NCBI GenBank assembly: GCA_032433765.1
Contig: JAVIAB010000102.1
Span: 16,781,732-16,845,731, forward strand
Origin: Megaustenia siamemsis
Lineage: Eukaryota; Mollusca; Gastropoda; Stylommatophora; Ariophantidae
DNA: 64,000 bases
Reading direction: 5' to 3'
A program made the translations under genes and the position numbers. Below the pieces are notes generated by a model. The model was given only the letters and a program-made list of their open reading frames with translations. It was not told the origin of the DNA and did no database searches. Positions 37,268 to 47,938 of this stretch are shown here, one piece after another; the stretch's first letter is position 1, and every line of letters begins with the position of its first letter.

Positions 37268-37281
37268 TTTATTCTTTTATT
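37268..37281 (-). terminator. Poly(A) signals of the left polymerase copy
   Basis: Two AATAAA motifs read on the minus strand about 200 bp past the stop codon, the mirror of 48035-48048. Confidence 0.55.
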
Positions 37282-37482
37282 ATCTCAATAGGTGTATAAC
37301 ATACAGTGGATATTATATATCATTACAAACATATTTAGTACACGAAGTAAATATATAGTACAAGGATAACATTTATTTATAGCTATGTAGTTGGGCGTCT
37401 GCTTAGCTTTGTGTCATAAATGAAGCATAATGGGTGAAACTGTTAGAGATTGCTGGTTAGTCTAAACTGGTAAAGTAAAGAA

Positions 37483-40400
37483 TTAGATATCTAGAGGCGT
37501 AGTCGAGACGTTATCATCAGCTACCTTTCTTTTTATATAGAAATAGGAAAGAGCATTTCTTGTTTGACTGTAGGAAAATATGGAATTATTTAAGACTTTG
37601 AAACCTACATTTTTCCCACCCTTGGCCTTTTGCGTAGCGAGAACCTCTAAAAACATATCTTTATCTAATTTGTTGTGTTGCTTGCTTAGCCCTTTACAAC
37701 TGATTTTATCGTAATCCCCACTACAATGGTACGTTTTACTACATAAGCTAACAAGACCCGTCCCTTCGTACTCTAGTTTAAAAAGCCCGGGTGTTCGTTT
37801 GGTGTACGCTTTAACACCCTTACAGTTTATACAGTCTGTCTTGCTAATATGCTCATCGCAAAACTCGGCGGGAAACCAGTCTTTATATACGCTATTAAAC
37901 TCATCCCGCAGACCTGACTTAACTATATCCTCCAACTTAGGTGCACTTAAAGCCAAGTATAAACTATCAGTATCTGTTTCACATAACTGAAAGTCGGATC
38001 TAGCCACAAACTTATCTAAGAACTCGAAATAAAAATCTAACATACGAAGTTTTGCATATTGATACACGAAGAAACCGATTTGTAGGGGTAAGTCCCAAAC
38101 AGTTTTCTTTTTCGCCATCTCAACTTCAAAAAGATCCACACCTATTTCAGTCATCTTTTTAAACCGGGAACTATTAATCATTTTCGATATCTCATCCCCC
38201 TGAACATATGAGACAGCGCTATGATTGGCCTTATTGGTTAGAGTCTTCCCGTAGGCTGAGTTTCCTAAGAGCTTCATCGTATCACTTACTATAGATTGAT
38301 TTTCATCTAGATCACCAGCCCGCCTAGCGTCAGAAACCATTTCGCCAAACTTTTTAAAACAACTAGACGGTTGATATTCTATCACTTGATAAATTTTTGT
38401 CACCTCCAATCCGTGGTCTAAATACCATTTTAACAGCGGTGTTGCCAACAAAATTTTTTCCCCGATATAACTACCGATTAGGGTGCGACGAGGGGTTGAC
38501 AACAAGTTATGTTTGAGGGCATATTCACCCATAAACGGTCCAATATCGTCACGCGTGACGTCAATATTTTTGAAAATTGGAGTCATCTCACTGAAATGTT
38601 CCTTCAGGCGGTCGGGAACATGTAGATCACATTCCACTAAACCAAAACATGTCCCATCTGAAACAGAAGTCAGAATCTGTTTATCACTGAGAGGGAGCCC
38701 TTCTTTAGAGTAAGAGGGTCTAGCTCGAGGGATGGCTTTAGAAAGGAAAGCCCTAATGGTTGGGTCAGACTTTTTCAGAGCCTGCCACTCACATTCCCAC
38801 ATAACTTCTACCGGGACTTTGACCTCCTCGGTTAGATAGGTATGTATCTCACATGTTTTTTCAAACAGTTCGAACAAGGGTTTATTATTAACAGGGTTTC
38901 TATCTTTATCTTTGGTGAGGGGACAGTCTTTGTGACCATGGTACAGACAACCATGAAAATTGTAGCCTCTTCTATTGGAGTTATCCCACCCATCCACGGG
39001 GATGTTTCTATCACCTAACCGAAACTCCCTTCCATTAAACTGAGTTTTCAACTCCACCCCTTTTTGATCAGCGACCCACGTTAGCCACTCTCTACTTTGT
39101 TGGACGTAGTAGTTAGCTTTTTCGACCCTAAACCCGGTCTCCATCCTTCTAATAATTGGGTAATCTGTTGGCATCGGGTTCATCAGAGCCCAAAGATACA
39201 ACGCGTTGGCATCGTAACCTTGGATGGATTTGACCAGCTTTCCGCCCCTAATAAACGTTTTCCCTACTTCATGATACCTATGAAAAATTATAGAGGGACC
39301 CCCAACGACATTATCTCTAATCATTGTGTGTAGACTCGCCTGTTTACTCGAACATAAATTAAACATTACACCCCTATCAACAGTCTTAAAAAGATACTTT
39401 AAACAAACACCCGGAACCGAAATGGCGTCTTTAAAACAGTCCACACCCCGCTCCCCATAAAAGCGAACCTGCTGCTCCAAGGCTTCTAAGAAGGGGACTA
39501 CATCTTTGTTATTATACCAAATCAAAAAGTCCTTAAGGGTCGTCATCTTATTGTCCTTCCAGACCTTTTTACACAGAGCGTACTCCTCTTCCGAAATATT
39601 ACAATTTTTTAGGCTGGAAAAGAAGGCTGAGTGAGGAGGTAACTCCGTCTCGTCCAACTTTTGGGGGTCGTCTATATATTCATAACAAAAGTAACCCTTT
39701 GTCTCACTAATCTTATAAGCTACCAGATATTTACTATAGCTAAACCCAGGGGCTAGATAGTTTACTATATCTAAGAATTTTAGATTCTGTGTTGCAATAC
39801 ACATGAAGTTATTGTTTCTTTTAACTATAAACTTGAACGGTTTTTCTACTTTGTAGTCCACTTCCATTTTAGCTTCCTCTTCTTCGTTAACATCGGCTTC
39901 TTCTTCTTCTTCTTCCATACTATCGCCTTCTTCGTCCACTTGTGGAGTGGCATCCATGAAGTGCTTTATTAATTAAGGTTTAATGACGTTGACGTCATAT
40001 TTCCCCGAGTTAAACCCTAGCACGGGAAGCTCTTTTAAATATTCATCAAACCTAACTATTATCTTGTTCTTATTTAGAGCATGGAGTTGAGTAAAAATAC
40101 TTTCAAACCGATCTCGCAACAACGAGTATGCCTTAGCAGCTATATCAGTGAGATAATCAAGCATCTGACTAACTAAAATTTGTGGGTCACCCTTGGTTAT
40201 GAAGCATTTTGGGGCCTCCCACCCGGGGACATTTGACGCTATAGAGCAGGAGAGGGGTACGTGTTTAGCTACAAAGGTAGTCGAGTGCGTCCCTCGGGGA
40301 ACATTCCTACTATCAAAATAACATTCATAATCGAATGTCGCCCTGAACGGGTAAATAAAAGACTCGGGCGTACTTATCCCTTCAGCACTGATCGCGTCCC

Positions 40401-41670
40401 ATACACTTTCAGGTGAAGAGTAAACTCCACCCTTATATGTCTCTACAGTCATATCCCCATTGCATGTTTTTTCGTGCTTATCCATACGCCAAAACTCTTT
40501 CCACAATTTCCCACATTTTCCACAAGAAAAGCTTTTACTAGCCCTAGAAAGATCGTTTATATAAAATAAGTGGCTTTTGTAAAGTAAAAGACGGAGAGTT
40601 TCGCTATAACTACTCCCACTTCTCAGGACAATACGCAAGGCTCGTTCAGAATCAAACTCAAAAATATCTATGTTTACTGAAAAACAACTTTCTAAGAGAG
40701 ACATTTCAGCAAGAGTTACACCGGGAAAGTTACTTAACATTAAAGAGGGGTAAAACTGTTTGAAAAGTAGTCTCGACGCCTTCCTAACATTATTAAGTGG
40801 AGTCCCTCGATGGACAGCTAGACAACGGAAGAAACAGAGATTATCCTTGTAAACTTTAGAATTGGAGTCGTTTTGAATGGTATTAATCCCATGGTTCGAA
40901 GCAATGTATGTTGGGATATCTAGCAGACACCCTATAGGATAATCTTGAAGTTTATAAACATAAACACTCGTACTGACTAAGGCTTCCAAGGTGTATTTGT
41001 TTGTCTCCCTATTTTTGTCTGCATACCCTAATATATCACTTTCATTTAATCTATCAACAAACGTTTCAAAATCATTTCTGTTGTTAACTAACAGGGGTTT
41101 GTCTAAACCTGTCGCGTTATTTGAGCTTGCGTGAAAGTAACGCAGCCCCTGTGTCTCCCTATGTCTTAAAACTAGATGATGACTATAATTCACCTTGAAA
41201 CGTTTTTTCTGGCCTTGGAAGATTGGGGTTACAAGAGTCTTCCAATCTATAGGAGTATCAGGCTGATGGAATATAGTGTACGTATCCATGTATTTGTTCC
41301 TACGTTCATGTGTTCTAATAGCTAACCAGTTGTTCTTATATATCTTCTTAATATCTTGAGGTAGCTGATTTAGAGAGTCAACTTCATTAATAAGTCTTGG
41401 TCTCTTTGAGGGCTCTTGAGTCGAACTCTTTACTGCCCGCTTGCGTGAGGTTGTCGATACTTGTGGACGTGCTGGTGATGCAGGAACTACTGATACAAGA
41501 GATACAGAATGCTCTGTCTTAATATGTCTGGCAAGGCTGTCTACTCTTGTATATACTCGGTCACAAACTTCACATTTGTATTCCTGACACCCATGTACAC
41601 TAGCAACGTGTCGTTTTATGTCCCGGCTCCGGGTGAAAGTTTTGGAGCAGAGATGACAAGTGTTAGACAT
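37483..41670 (-). pseudogene. PolB, left-arm copy, broken by one nonsense codon
   Basis: Same gene as 43646-47833, on the opposite strand. The frame from the ATG at 41670 stops after 565 codons at a TAA (39973-39975) where the right arm has a Tyr codon, and is open again from the in-phase Met at 39957 to the stop at 37483 (824 codons). The first piece keeps both N-terminal zinc fingers and exonuclease motifs I and II. The second keeps exonuclease motif III and polymerase motifs A, B and C. The only other coding differences I found are residue 224 (N versus T) and 659 (G versus S), so the break is recent or a sequencing error. A re-initiated C-terminal polymerase would lack the proofreading Asp/Glu residues. 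Confidence 0.85.
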
Positions 41671-41830
41671 CTGTAGAAAAGAAATTGAAACATTACAACT
41701 AAAGAATAAAGAACAGTAAACAGTACAAGGAAAGAAAACCAGTAAATGTAATCAACGAGACTCACAGATTGTCGAAATTAGGTTACTAAAGTATCATACT
41801 ATAATATTAAAGAACTAAGATAACACTTAC
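41671..41830 (-). other. Predicted 5'-UTR intron, left copy
   Basis: Mirror of the right-arm intron: donor GTAAGT (read on the minus strand, 41825-41830) and acceptor TTTCTTTTCTACAG directly before the ATG at 41670. Confidence 0.6.
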
Positions 41831-41880
41831 TTTTACGTGTCTGAAGGCGCGAGCCACAACTGCCCGCAACAACTGTAAGC

Positions 41881-42031
41881 GTATATCTGATTACAAGCTT
41901 CTCAGATATATACACTTGAAACACCGGAAGTGTTACTAAAAATAGAACTGACCTCTGAGGCAATACCGGATGTGTTACTAAAAATAGTTTTTGACCGCTG
42001 ATGCAATGCCCGTGGAGTTTCTAAAAATAGA
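41881..42031 (-). promoter_or_regulatory. Predicted promoter, left copy
   Basis: Mirror of the right-arm promoter. A TATATAT-type box at 41906-41912, an ACCGGAAGTG motif just upstream, and repeated CTATTTTTAG elements further upstream. Confidence 0.5.
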
Positions 42032-42070
42032 TTTTGACGTATGATGGCAATTTTATGAGTTTACCTCCTG

Positions 42071-42590
42071 ACCTTTTTTGGTGACTACGCCCCTGAATTC
42101 GACGAAAAGCGTAAATTTTCATTCTAGGCATACCCCAGACTTTATTTTAGACATCCCCACACCAAAAATTTACTTAAAAATCAATTTTGAAATTGTTACC
42201 CCCTTACCGTTTTTGGTGACTACGCCCCTGAATTCGATAAAAAATCGTAATTTTCACTCTAGGCATACCCCAAACTTTATTTTAGACATCCCCACACCAA
42301 AAATTTACTTAAAAATCACTTTTGAAATTGTAACCCCCCTTACCATTTTTGAGGGTTACGCCCATGGAATCGATAAAAATCGTAAATTTAGCACGTAGGC
42401 TTACCTAAAACTTTATTTTAGACATCCCCACACCAAAAATTAACTTAAAAATCACTTTTGAAATTGTTACCCCCCTTAAAATTTTTTAGGGTTACGCCCC
42501 TGAAATCGATAAAAAATTGAAATATAACCTCAAGGCATACCTCCCACATAATTTTTGACACCCCTACATATCAAACTCCAACAAAAAAAC
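42071..42590. repeat. About 3.7 tandem units of ~135 bp, left of the centre
   Basis: Each unit has TTACGCCC or CTACGCCCCTGAATTCGA, then TTTATTTTAGACATCCCCAC, ACCAAAAATTTACTTAAAAA, and a TTGAAATTGTTACCCCC end. Units diverge toward the centre. A 106-codon frame at 42078-42398 is just two units in phase and I do not call it. The mirror set is at 42727-43246. Confidence 0.9.
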
Positions 42591-42622
42591 AACAAAAAGC
42601 TAGTAGTAGTAGTGGCTGTGAA

Positions 42623-42694
42623 TCCACCCTAAAAGTGGAATAACATGCACCGAAACTGCACCAAAACCGCACGAGAAGTAGTATGTTGGGTATG
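42623..42694. other. 72-bp unique spacer at the palindrome centre, with 11-bp iterons
   Basis: The only non-palindromic part of the element. It holds three adjacent 11-bp units, GCACCGAAACT, GCACCAAAACC and GCACGAGAAGT (42647-42679), an AGTAGTAT octamer at 42676-42683 identical to the first eight bases of the element's outer end, and a small CCAC/GTGG hairpin at 42624-42638. It may be a replication start, a resolution site or a fusion scar; this is inference. Confidence 0.7.
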
Positions 42695-42726
42695 TTCACA
42701 GCCACTACTACTACTAGCTTTTTGTT

Positions 42727-43246
42727 GTTTTTTTGTTGGAGTTTGATATGTAGGGGTGTCAAAAATTATGTGGGAGGTATGCCTTGAGGTTATATTTCAA
42801 TTTTTTATCGATTTCAGGGGCGTAACCCTAAAAAATTTTAAGGGGGTAACAATTTCAAAAGTGATTTTTAAGTTAATTTTTGGTGTGGGGATGTCTAAAA
42901 TAAAGTTTTAGGTAAGCCTACGTGCTAAATTTACGATTTTTATCGATTCCATGGGCGTAACCCTCAAAAATGGTAAGGGGGGTTACAATTTCAAAAGTGA
43001 TTTTTAAGTAAATTTTTGGTGTGGGGATGTCTAAAATAAAGTTTGGGGTATGCCTAGAGTGAAAATTACGATTTTTTATCGAATTCAGGGGCGTAGTCAC
43101 CAAAAACGGTAAGGGGGTAACAATTTCAAAATTGATTTTTAAGTAAATTTTTGGTGTGGGGATGTCTAAAATAAAGTCTGGGGTATGCCTAGAATGAAAA
43201 TTTACGCTTTTCGTCGAATTCAGGGGCGTAGTCACCAAAAAAGGTC
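42727..43246. repeat. About 3.7 tandem units of ~135 bp, right of the centre
   Basis: Reverse complement of the set at 42071-42590. The two sets together put about eight units within 600 bp of the spacer, upstream of both divergent promoters. Confidence 0.9.
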
Positions 43247-43284
43247 AGGAGGTAAACTCATAAAATTGCCATCATACGTCAAAA

Positions 43285-43435
43285 TCTATTTTTAGAAACT
43301 CCACGGGCATTGCATCAGCGGTCAAAAACTATTTTTAGTAACACATCCGGTATTGCCTCAGAGGTCAGTTCTATTTTTAGTAACACTTCCGGTGTTTCAA
43401 GTGTATATATCTGAGAAGCTTGTAATCAGATATAC
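43285..43435 (+). promoter_or_regulatory. Predicted promoter of the right polymerase gene
   Basis: Three imperfect direct repeats containing CTATTTTTAGTAACAC (or TTTTTAGAAACTCC) and a CCGG or CGGGCATTGC part are spaced about 60 bp apart. The last carries CACTTCCGGT (43384-43393), a perfect ETS-type site on the minus strand. A TATATAT box follows at 43404-43410. Transcription would start near 43435. Not experimentally supported. Confidence 0.5.
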
Positions 43436-43485
43436 GCTTACAGTTGTTGCGGGCAGTTGTGGCTCGCGCCTTCAGACACGTAAAA

Positions 43486-43645
43486 GTAAGTGTTATCTTA
43501 GTTCTTTAATATTATAGTATGATACTTTAGTAACCTAATTTCGACAATCTGTGAGTCTCGTTGATTACATTTACTGGTTTTCTTTCCTTGTACTGTTTAC
43601 TGTTCTTTATTCTTTAGTTGTAATGTTTCAATTTCTTTTCTACAG
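43486..43645 (+). other. Predicted 160-bp intron in the 5' UTR
   Basis: Donor AAAA/GTAAGT at 43486 and a pyrimidine-rich acceptor TTTCTTTTCTACAG ending at 43645, immediately before the start codon. The ATG is therefore the first codon of exon 2, which supports this start. It implies nuclear transcription by host RNA polymerase II. Confidence 0.65.
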
Positions 43646-46600
43646 ATGTCTAACACTTGTCATCTCTGCTCCAAAACTTTCACCCGGAGCCGGGACATAA
43701 AACGACACGTTGCTAGTGTACATGGGTGTCAGGAATACAAATGTGAAGTTTGTGACCGAGTATATACAAGAGTAGACAGCCTTGCCAGACATATTAAGAC
43801 AGAGCATTCTGTATCTCTTGTATCAGTAGTTCCTGCATCACCAGCACGTCCACAAGTATCGACAACCTCACGCAAGCGGGCAGTAAAGAGTTCGACTCAA
43901 GAGCCCTCAAAGAGACCAAGACTTATTAATGAAGTTGACTCTCTAAATCAGCTACCTCAAGATATTAAGAAGATATATAAGAACAACTGGTTAGCTATTA
44001 GAACACATGAACGTAGGAACAAATACATGGATACGTACACTATATTCCATCAGCCTGATACTCCTATAGATTGGAAGACTCTTGTAACCCCAATCTTCCA
44101 AGGCCAGAAAAAACGTTTCAAGGTGAATTATAGTCATCATCTAGTTTTAAGACATAGGGAGACACAGGGGCTGCGTTACTTTCACGCAAGCTCAAATAAC
44201 GCGACAGGTTTAGACAAACCCCTGTTAGTTAACAACAGAAATGATTTTGAAACGTTTGTTGATAGATTAAATGAAAGTGATATATTAGGGTATGCAGACA
44301 AAAATAGGGAGACAACCAAATACACCTTGGAAGCCTTAGTCAGTACGAGTGTTTATGTTTATAAACTTCAAGATTATCCTATAGGGTGTCTGCTAGATAT
44401 CCCAACATACATTGCTTCGAACCATGGGATTAATACCATTCAAAACGACTCCAATTCTAAAGTTTACAAGGATAATCTCTGTTTCTTCCGTTGTCTAGCT
44501 GTCCATCGAGGGACTCCACTTAATAATGTTAGGAAGGCGTCGAGACTACTTTTCAAACAGTTTTACCCCTCTTTAATGTTAAGTAACTTTCCCGGTGTAA
44601 CTCTTGCTGAAATGTCTCTCTTAGAAAGTTGTTTTTCAGTAAACATAGATATTTTTGAGTTTGATTCTGAACGAGCCTTGCGTATTGTCCTGAGAAGTGG
44701 GAGTAGTTATAGCGAAACTCTCCGTCTTTTACTTTACAAAAGCCACTTATTTTATATAAACGATCTTTCTAGGGCTAGTAAAAGCTTTTCTTGTGGAAAA
44801 TGTGGGAAATTGTGGAAAGAGTTTTGGCGTATGGATAAGCACGAAAAAACATGCAATGGGGATATGACTGTAGAGACATATAAGGGTGGAGTTTACTCTT
44901 CACCTGAAAGTGTATGGGACGCGATCAGTGCTGAAGGGATAAGTACGCCCGAGTCTTTTATTTACCCGTTCAGGGCGACATTCGATTATGAATGTTATTT
45001 TGATAGTAGGAATGTTCCCCGAGGGACGCACTCGACTACCTTTGTAGCTAAACACGTACCCCTCTCCTGCTCTATAGCGTCAAATGTCCCCGGGTGGGAG
45101 GCCCCAAAATGCTTCATAACCAAGGGTGACCCACAAATTTTAGTTAGTCAGATGCTTGATTATCTCACTGATATAGCTGCTAAGGCATACTCGTTGTTGC
45201 GAGATCGGTTTGAAAGTATTTTTACTCAACTCCATGCTCTAAATAAGAACAAGATAATAGTTAGGTTTGATGAATATTTAAAAGAGCTTCCCGTGCTAGG
45301 GTTTAACTCGGGGAAATATGACGTCAACGTCATTAAACCTTATTTAATAAAGCACTTCATGGATGCCACTCCACAAGTGGACGAAGAAGGCGATAGTATG
45401 GAAGAAGAAGAAGAAGAAGCCGATGTTAACGAAGAAGAGGAAGCTAAAATGGAAGTGGACTACAAAGTAGAAAAACCGTTCAAGTTTATAGTTAAAAGAA
45501 ACAATAACTTCATGTGTATTGCAACACAGAATCTAAAATTCTTAGATATAGTAAACTATCTAGCCCCTGGGTTTAGCTATAGTAAATATCTGGTAGCTTA
45601 TAAGATTAGTGAGACAAAGAGTTACTTTTGTTATGAATATATAGACGACCCCCAAAAGTTGGACGAGACGGAGTTACCTCCTCACTCAGCCTTCTTTTCC
45701 AGCCTAAAAAATTGTAATATTTCGGAAGAGGAGTACGCTCTGTGTAAAAAGGTCTGGAAGGACAATAAGATGACGACCCTTAAGGACTTTTTGATTTGGT
45801 ATAATAACAAAGATGTAGTCCCCTTCTTAGAAGCCTTGGAGCAGCAGGTTCGCTTTTATGGGGAGCGGGGTGTGGACTGTTTTAAAGACGCCATTTCGGT
45901 TCCGGGTGTTTGTTTAAAGTATCTTTTTAAGACTGTTGATAGGGGTGTAATGTTTAATTTATGTTCGAGTAAACAGGCGAGTCTACACACAATGATTAGA
46001 GATAATGTCGTTGGGGGTCCCTCTATAATTTTTCATAGGTATCATGAAGTAGGGAAAACGTTTATTAGGGGCGGAAAGCTGGTCAAATCCATCCAAGGTT
46101 ACGATGCCAACGCGTTGTATCTTTGGGCTCTGATGAACCCGATGCCAACAGATTACCCAATTATTAGAAGGATGGAGACCGGGTTTAGGGTCGAAAAAGC
46201 TAACTACTACGTCCAACAAAGTAGAGAGTGGCTAACGTGGGTCGCTGATCAAAAAGGGGTGGAGTTGAAAACTCAGTTTAATGGAAGGGAGTTTCGGTTA
46301 GGTGATAGAAACATCCCCGTGGATGGGTGGGATAACTCCAATAGAAGAGGCTACAATTTTCATGGTTGTCTGTACCATGGTCACAAAGACTGTCCCCTCA
46401 CCAAAGATAAAGATAGAAACCCTGTTAATAATAAACCCTTGTTCGAACTGTTTGAAAAAACATGTGAGATACATACCTATCTAACCGAGGAGGTCAAAGT
46501 CCCGGTAGAAGTTATGTGGGAATGTGAGTGGCAGGCTCTGAAAAAGTCTGACCCAACCATTAGGGCTTTCCTTTCTAAAGCCATCCCTCGAGCTAGACCC

Positions 46601-47833
46601 TCTTACTCTAAAGAAGGGCTCCCTCTCAGTGATAAACAGATTCTGACTTCTGTTTCAGATGGGACATGTTTTGGTTTAGTGGAATGTGATCTACATGTTC
46701 CCGACCGCCTGAAGGAACATTTCAGTGAGATGACTCCAATTTTCAAAAATATTGACGTCACGCGTGACGATATTGGACCGTTTATGGGTGAATATGCCCT
46801 CAAACATAACTTGTTGTCAACCCCTCGTCGCACCCTAATCGGTAGTTATATCGGGGAAAAAATTTTGTTGGCAACACCGCTGTTAAAATGGTATTTAGAC
46901 CACGGATTGGAGGTGACAAAAATTTATCAAGTGATAGAATATCAACCGTCTAGTTGTTTTAAAAAGTTTGGCGAAATGGTTTCTGACGCTAGGCGGGCTG
47001 GTGATCTAGATGAAAATCAATCTATAGTAAGTGATACGATGAAGCTCTTAGGAAACTCAGCCTACGGGAAGACTCTAACCAATAAGGCCAATCATAGCGC
47101 TGTCTCATATGTTCAGGGGGATGAGATATCGAAAATGATTAATAGTTCCCGGTTTAAAAAGATGACTGAAATAGGTGTGGATCTTTTTGAAGTTGAGATG
47201 GCGAAAAAGAAAACTGTTTGGGACTTACCCCTACAAATCGGTTTCTTCGTGTATCAATATGCAAAACTTCGTATGTTAGATTTTTATTTCGAGTTCTTAG
47301 ATAAGTTTGTGGCTAGATCCGACTTTCAGTTATGTGAAACAGATACTGATAGTTTATACTTGGCTTTAAGTGCACCTAAGTTGGAGGATATAGTTAAGTC
47401 AGGTCTGCGGGATGAGTTTAATAGCGTATATAAAGACTGGTTTCCCGCCGAGTTTTGCGATGAGCATATTAGCAAGACAGACTGTATAAACTGTAAGGGT
47501 GTTAAAGCGTACACCAAACGAACACCCGGGCTTTTTAAACTAGAGTACGAAGGGACGGGTCTTGTTAGCTTATGTAGTAAAACGTACCATTGTAGTGGGG
47601 ATTACGATAAAATCAGTTGTAAAGGGCTAAGCAAGCAACACAACAAATTAGATAAAGATATGTTTTTAGAGGTTCTCGCTACGCAAAAGGCCAAGGGTGG
47701 GAAAAATGTAGGTTTCAAAGTCTTAAATAATTCCATATTTTCCTACAGTCAAACAAGAAATGCTCTTTCCTATTTCTATATAAAAAGAAAGGTAGCTGAT
47801 GATAACGTCTCGACTACGCCTCTAGATATCTAA
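43646..47833 (+). CDS. Protein-primed-type family B DNA polymerase with C2H2 fingers
   Basis: 1395 residues, intact. Predicted to copy DNA with a 3'-5' proofreading exonuclease. Order: two C2H2 fingers (Cys5, Cys8, His21, His26; Cys33, Cys36, His49, His54); an OTU-protease-like Asp276-x2-Cys279 with a possible partner His367; a zinc ribbon C-x2-C-x12-H-x3-C at 383-403; exonuclease motif I Asp447-x-Glu449, II FNSGKYD (Asp559), III Tyr719-x3-Asp723; polymerase motif A GYDANALY (Asp820); an insertion with NFHGCLYHGH (about 904-913) and WECEW (958-962) as in Polinton-type PolB; motif B KLLGNSAYG (1133-1141); motif C DTDS (Asp1233, Asp1235). All catalytic acids are present. A Glu/Asp-rich linker lies at about 577-600. 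The family call is firm; the OTU part is a guess from motif shape. It could be a domesticated or virus-derived polymerase rather than a transposon gene. Confidence 0.92.
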   Translation: MSNTCHLCSKTFTRSRDIKRHVASVHGCQEYKCEVCDRVYTRVDSLARHIKTEHSVSLVSVVPASPARPQVSTTSRKRAVKSSTQEPSKRPRLINEVDSLNQLPQDIKKIYKNNWLAIRTHERRNKYMDTYTIFHQPDTPIDWKTLVTPIFQGQKKRFKVNYSHHLVLRHRETQGLRYFHASSNNATGLDKPLLVNNRNDFETFVDRLNESDILGYADKNRETTKYTLEALVSTSVYVYKLQDYPIGCLLDIPTYIASNHGINTIQNDSNSKVYKDNLCFFRCLAVHRGTPLNNVRKASRLLFKQFYPSLMLSNFPGVTLAEMSLLESCFSVNIDIFEFDSERALRIVLRSGSSYSETLRLLLYKSHLFYINDLSRASKSFSCGKCGKLWKEFWRMDKHEKTCNGDMTVETYKGGVYSSPESVWDAISAEGISTPESFIYPFRATFDYECYFDSRNVPRGTHSTTFVAKHVPLSCSIASNVPGWEAPKCFITKGDPQILVSQMLDYLTDIAAKAYSLLRDRFESIFTQLHALNKNKIIVRFDEYLKELPVLGFNSGKYDVNVIKPYLIKHFMDATPQVDEEGDSMEEEEEEADVNEEEEAKMEVDYKVEKPFKFIVKRNNNFMCIATQNLKFLDIVNYLAPGFSYSKYLVAYKISETKSYFCYEYIDDPQKLDETELPPHSAFFSSLKNCNISEEEYALCKKVWKDNKMTTLKDFLIWYNNKDVVPFLEALEQQVRFYGERGVDCFKDAISVPGVCLKYLFKTVDRGVMFNLCSSKQASLHTMIRDNVVGGPSIIFHRYHEVGKTFIRGGKLVKSIQGYDANALYLWALMNPMPTDYPIIRRMETGFRVEKANYYVQQSREWLTWVADQKGVELKTQFNGREFRLGDRNIPVDGWDNSNRRGYNFHGCLYHGHKDCPLTKDKDRNPVNNKPLFELFEKTCEIHTYLTEEVKVPVEVMWECEWQALKKSDPTIRAFLSKAIPRARPSYSKEGLPLSDKQILTSVSDGTCFGLVECDLHVPDRLKEHFSEMTPIFKNIDVTRDDIGPFMGEYALKHNLLSTPRRTLIGSYIGEKILLATPLLKWYLDHGLEVTKIYQVIEYQPSSCFKKFGEMVSDARRAGDLDENQSIVSDTMKLLGNSAYGKTLTNKANHSAVSYVQGDEISKMINSSRFKKMTEIGVDLFEVEMAKKKTVWDLPLQIGFFVYQYAKLRMLDFYFEFLDKFVARSDFQLCETDTDSLYLALSAPKLEDIVKSGLRDEFNSVYKDWFPAEFCDEHISKTDCINCKGVKAYTKRTPGLFKLEYEGTGLVSLCSKTYHCSGDYDKISCKGLSKQHNKLDKDMFLEVLATQKAKGGKNVGFKVLNNSIFSYSQTRNALSYFYIKRKVADDNVSTTPLDI

Positions 47834-47938
47834 TTCTTTACTTTACCAGTTTAGACTAACCAGCAATCTCTAACAGTTTCACCCATTATGCTTCATTTAT
47901 GACACAAAGCTAAGCAGACGCCCAACTACATAGCTATA

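Larger units (their letters stand above)
36983..42622. repeat. Left arm of the 11.35-kb palindrome
   Basis: Reverse complement of 42695-48333. By eye I found five differences between arms: 37006 versus 48310, a G/S codon at 39696, the nonsense change at 39973, an N/T codon at 41000, and a one-base difference in a C run near 42473. That is about 99.9% identity. Confidence 0.95.

Noticed and set aside
42078..42398. 106-codon frame repeated in mirror at 42918-43238
   Set aside because: It spans two phases of the ~135-bp tandem repeat and has no start or promoter of its own. The polymerase promoter lies on the other strand.
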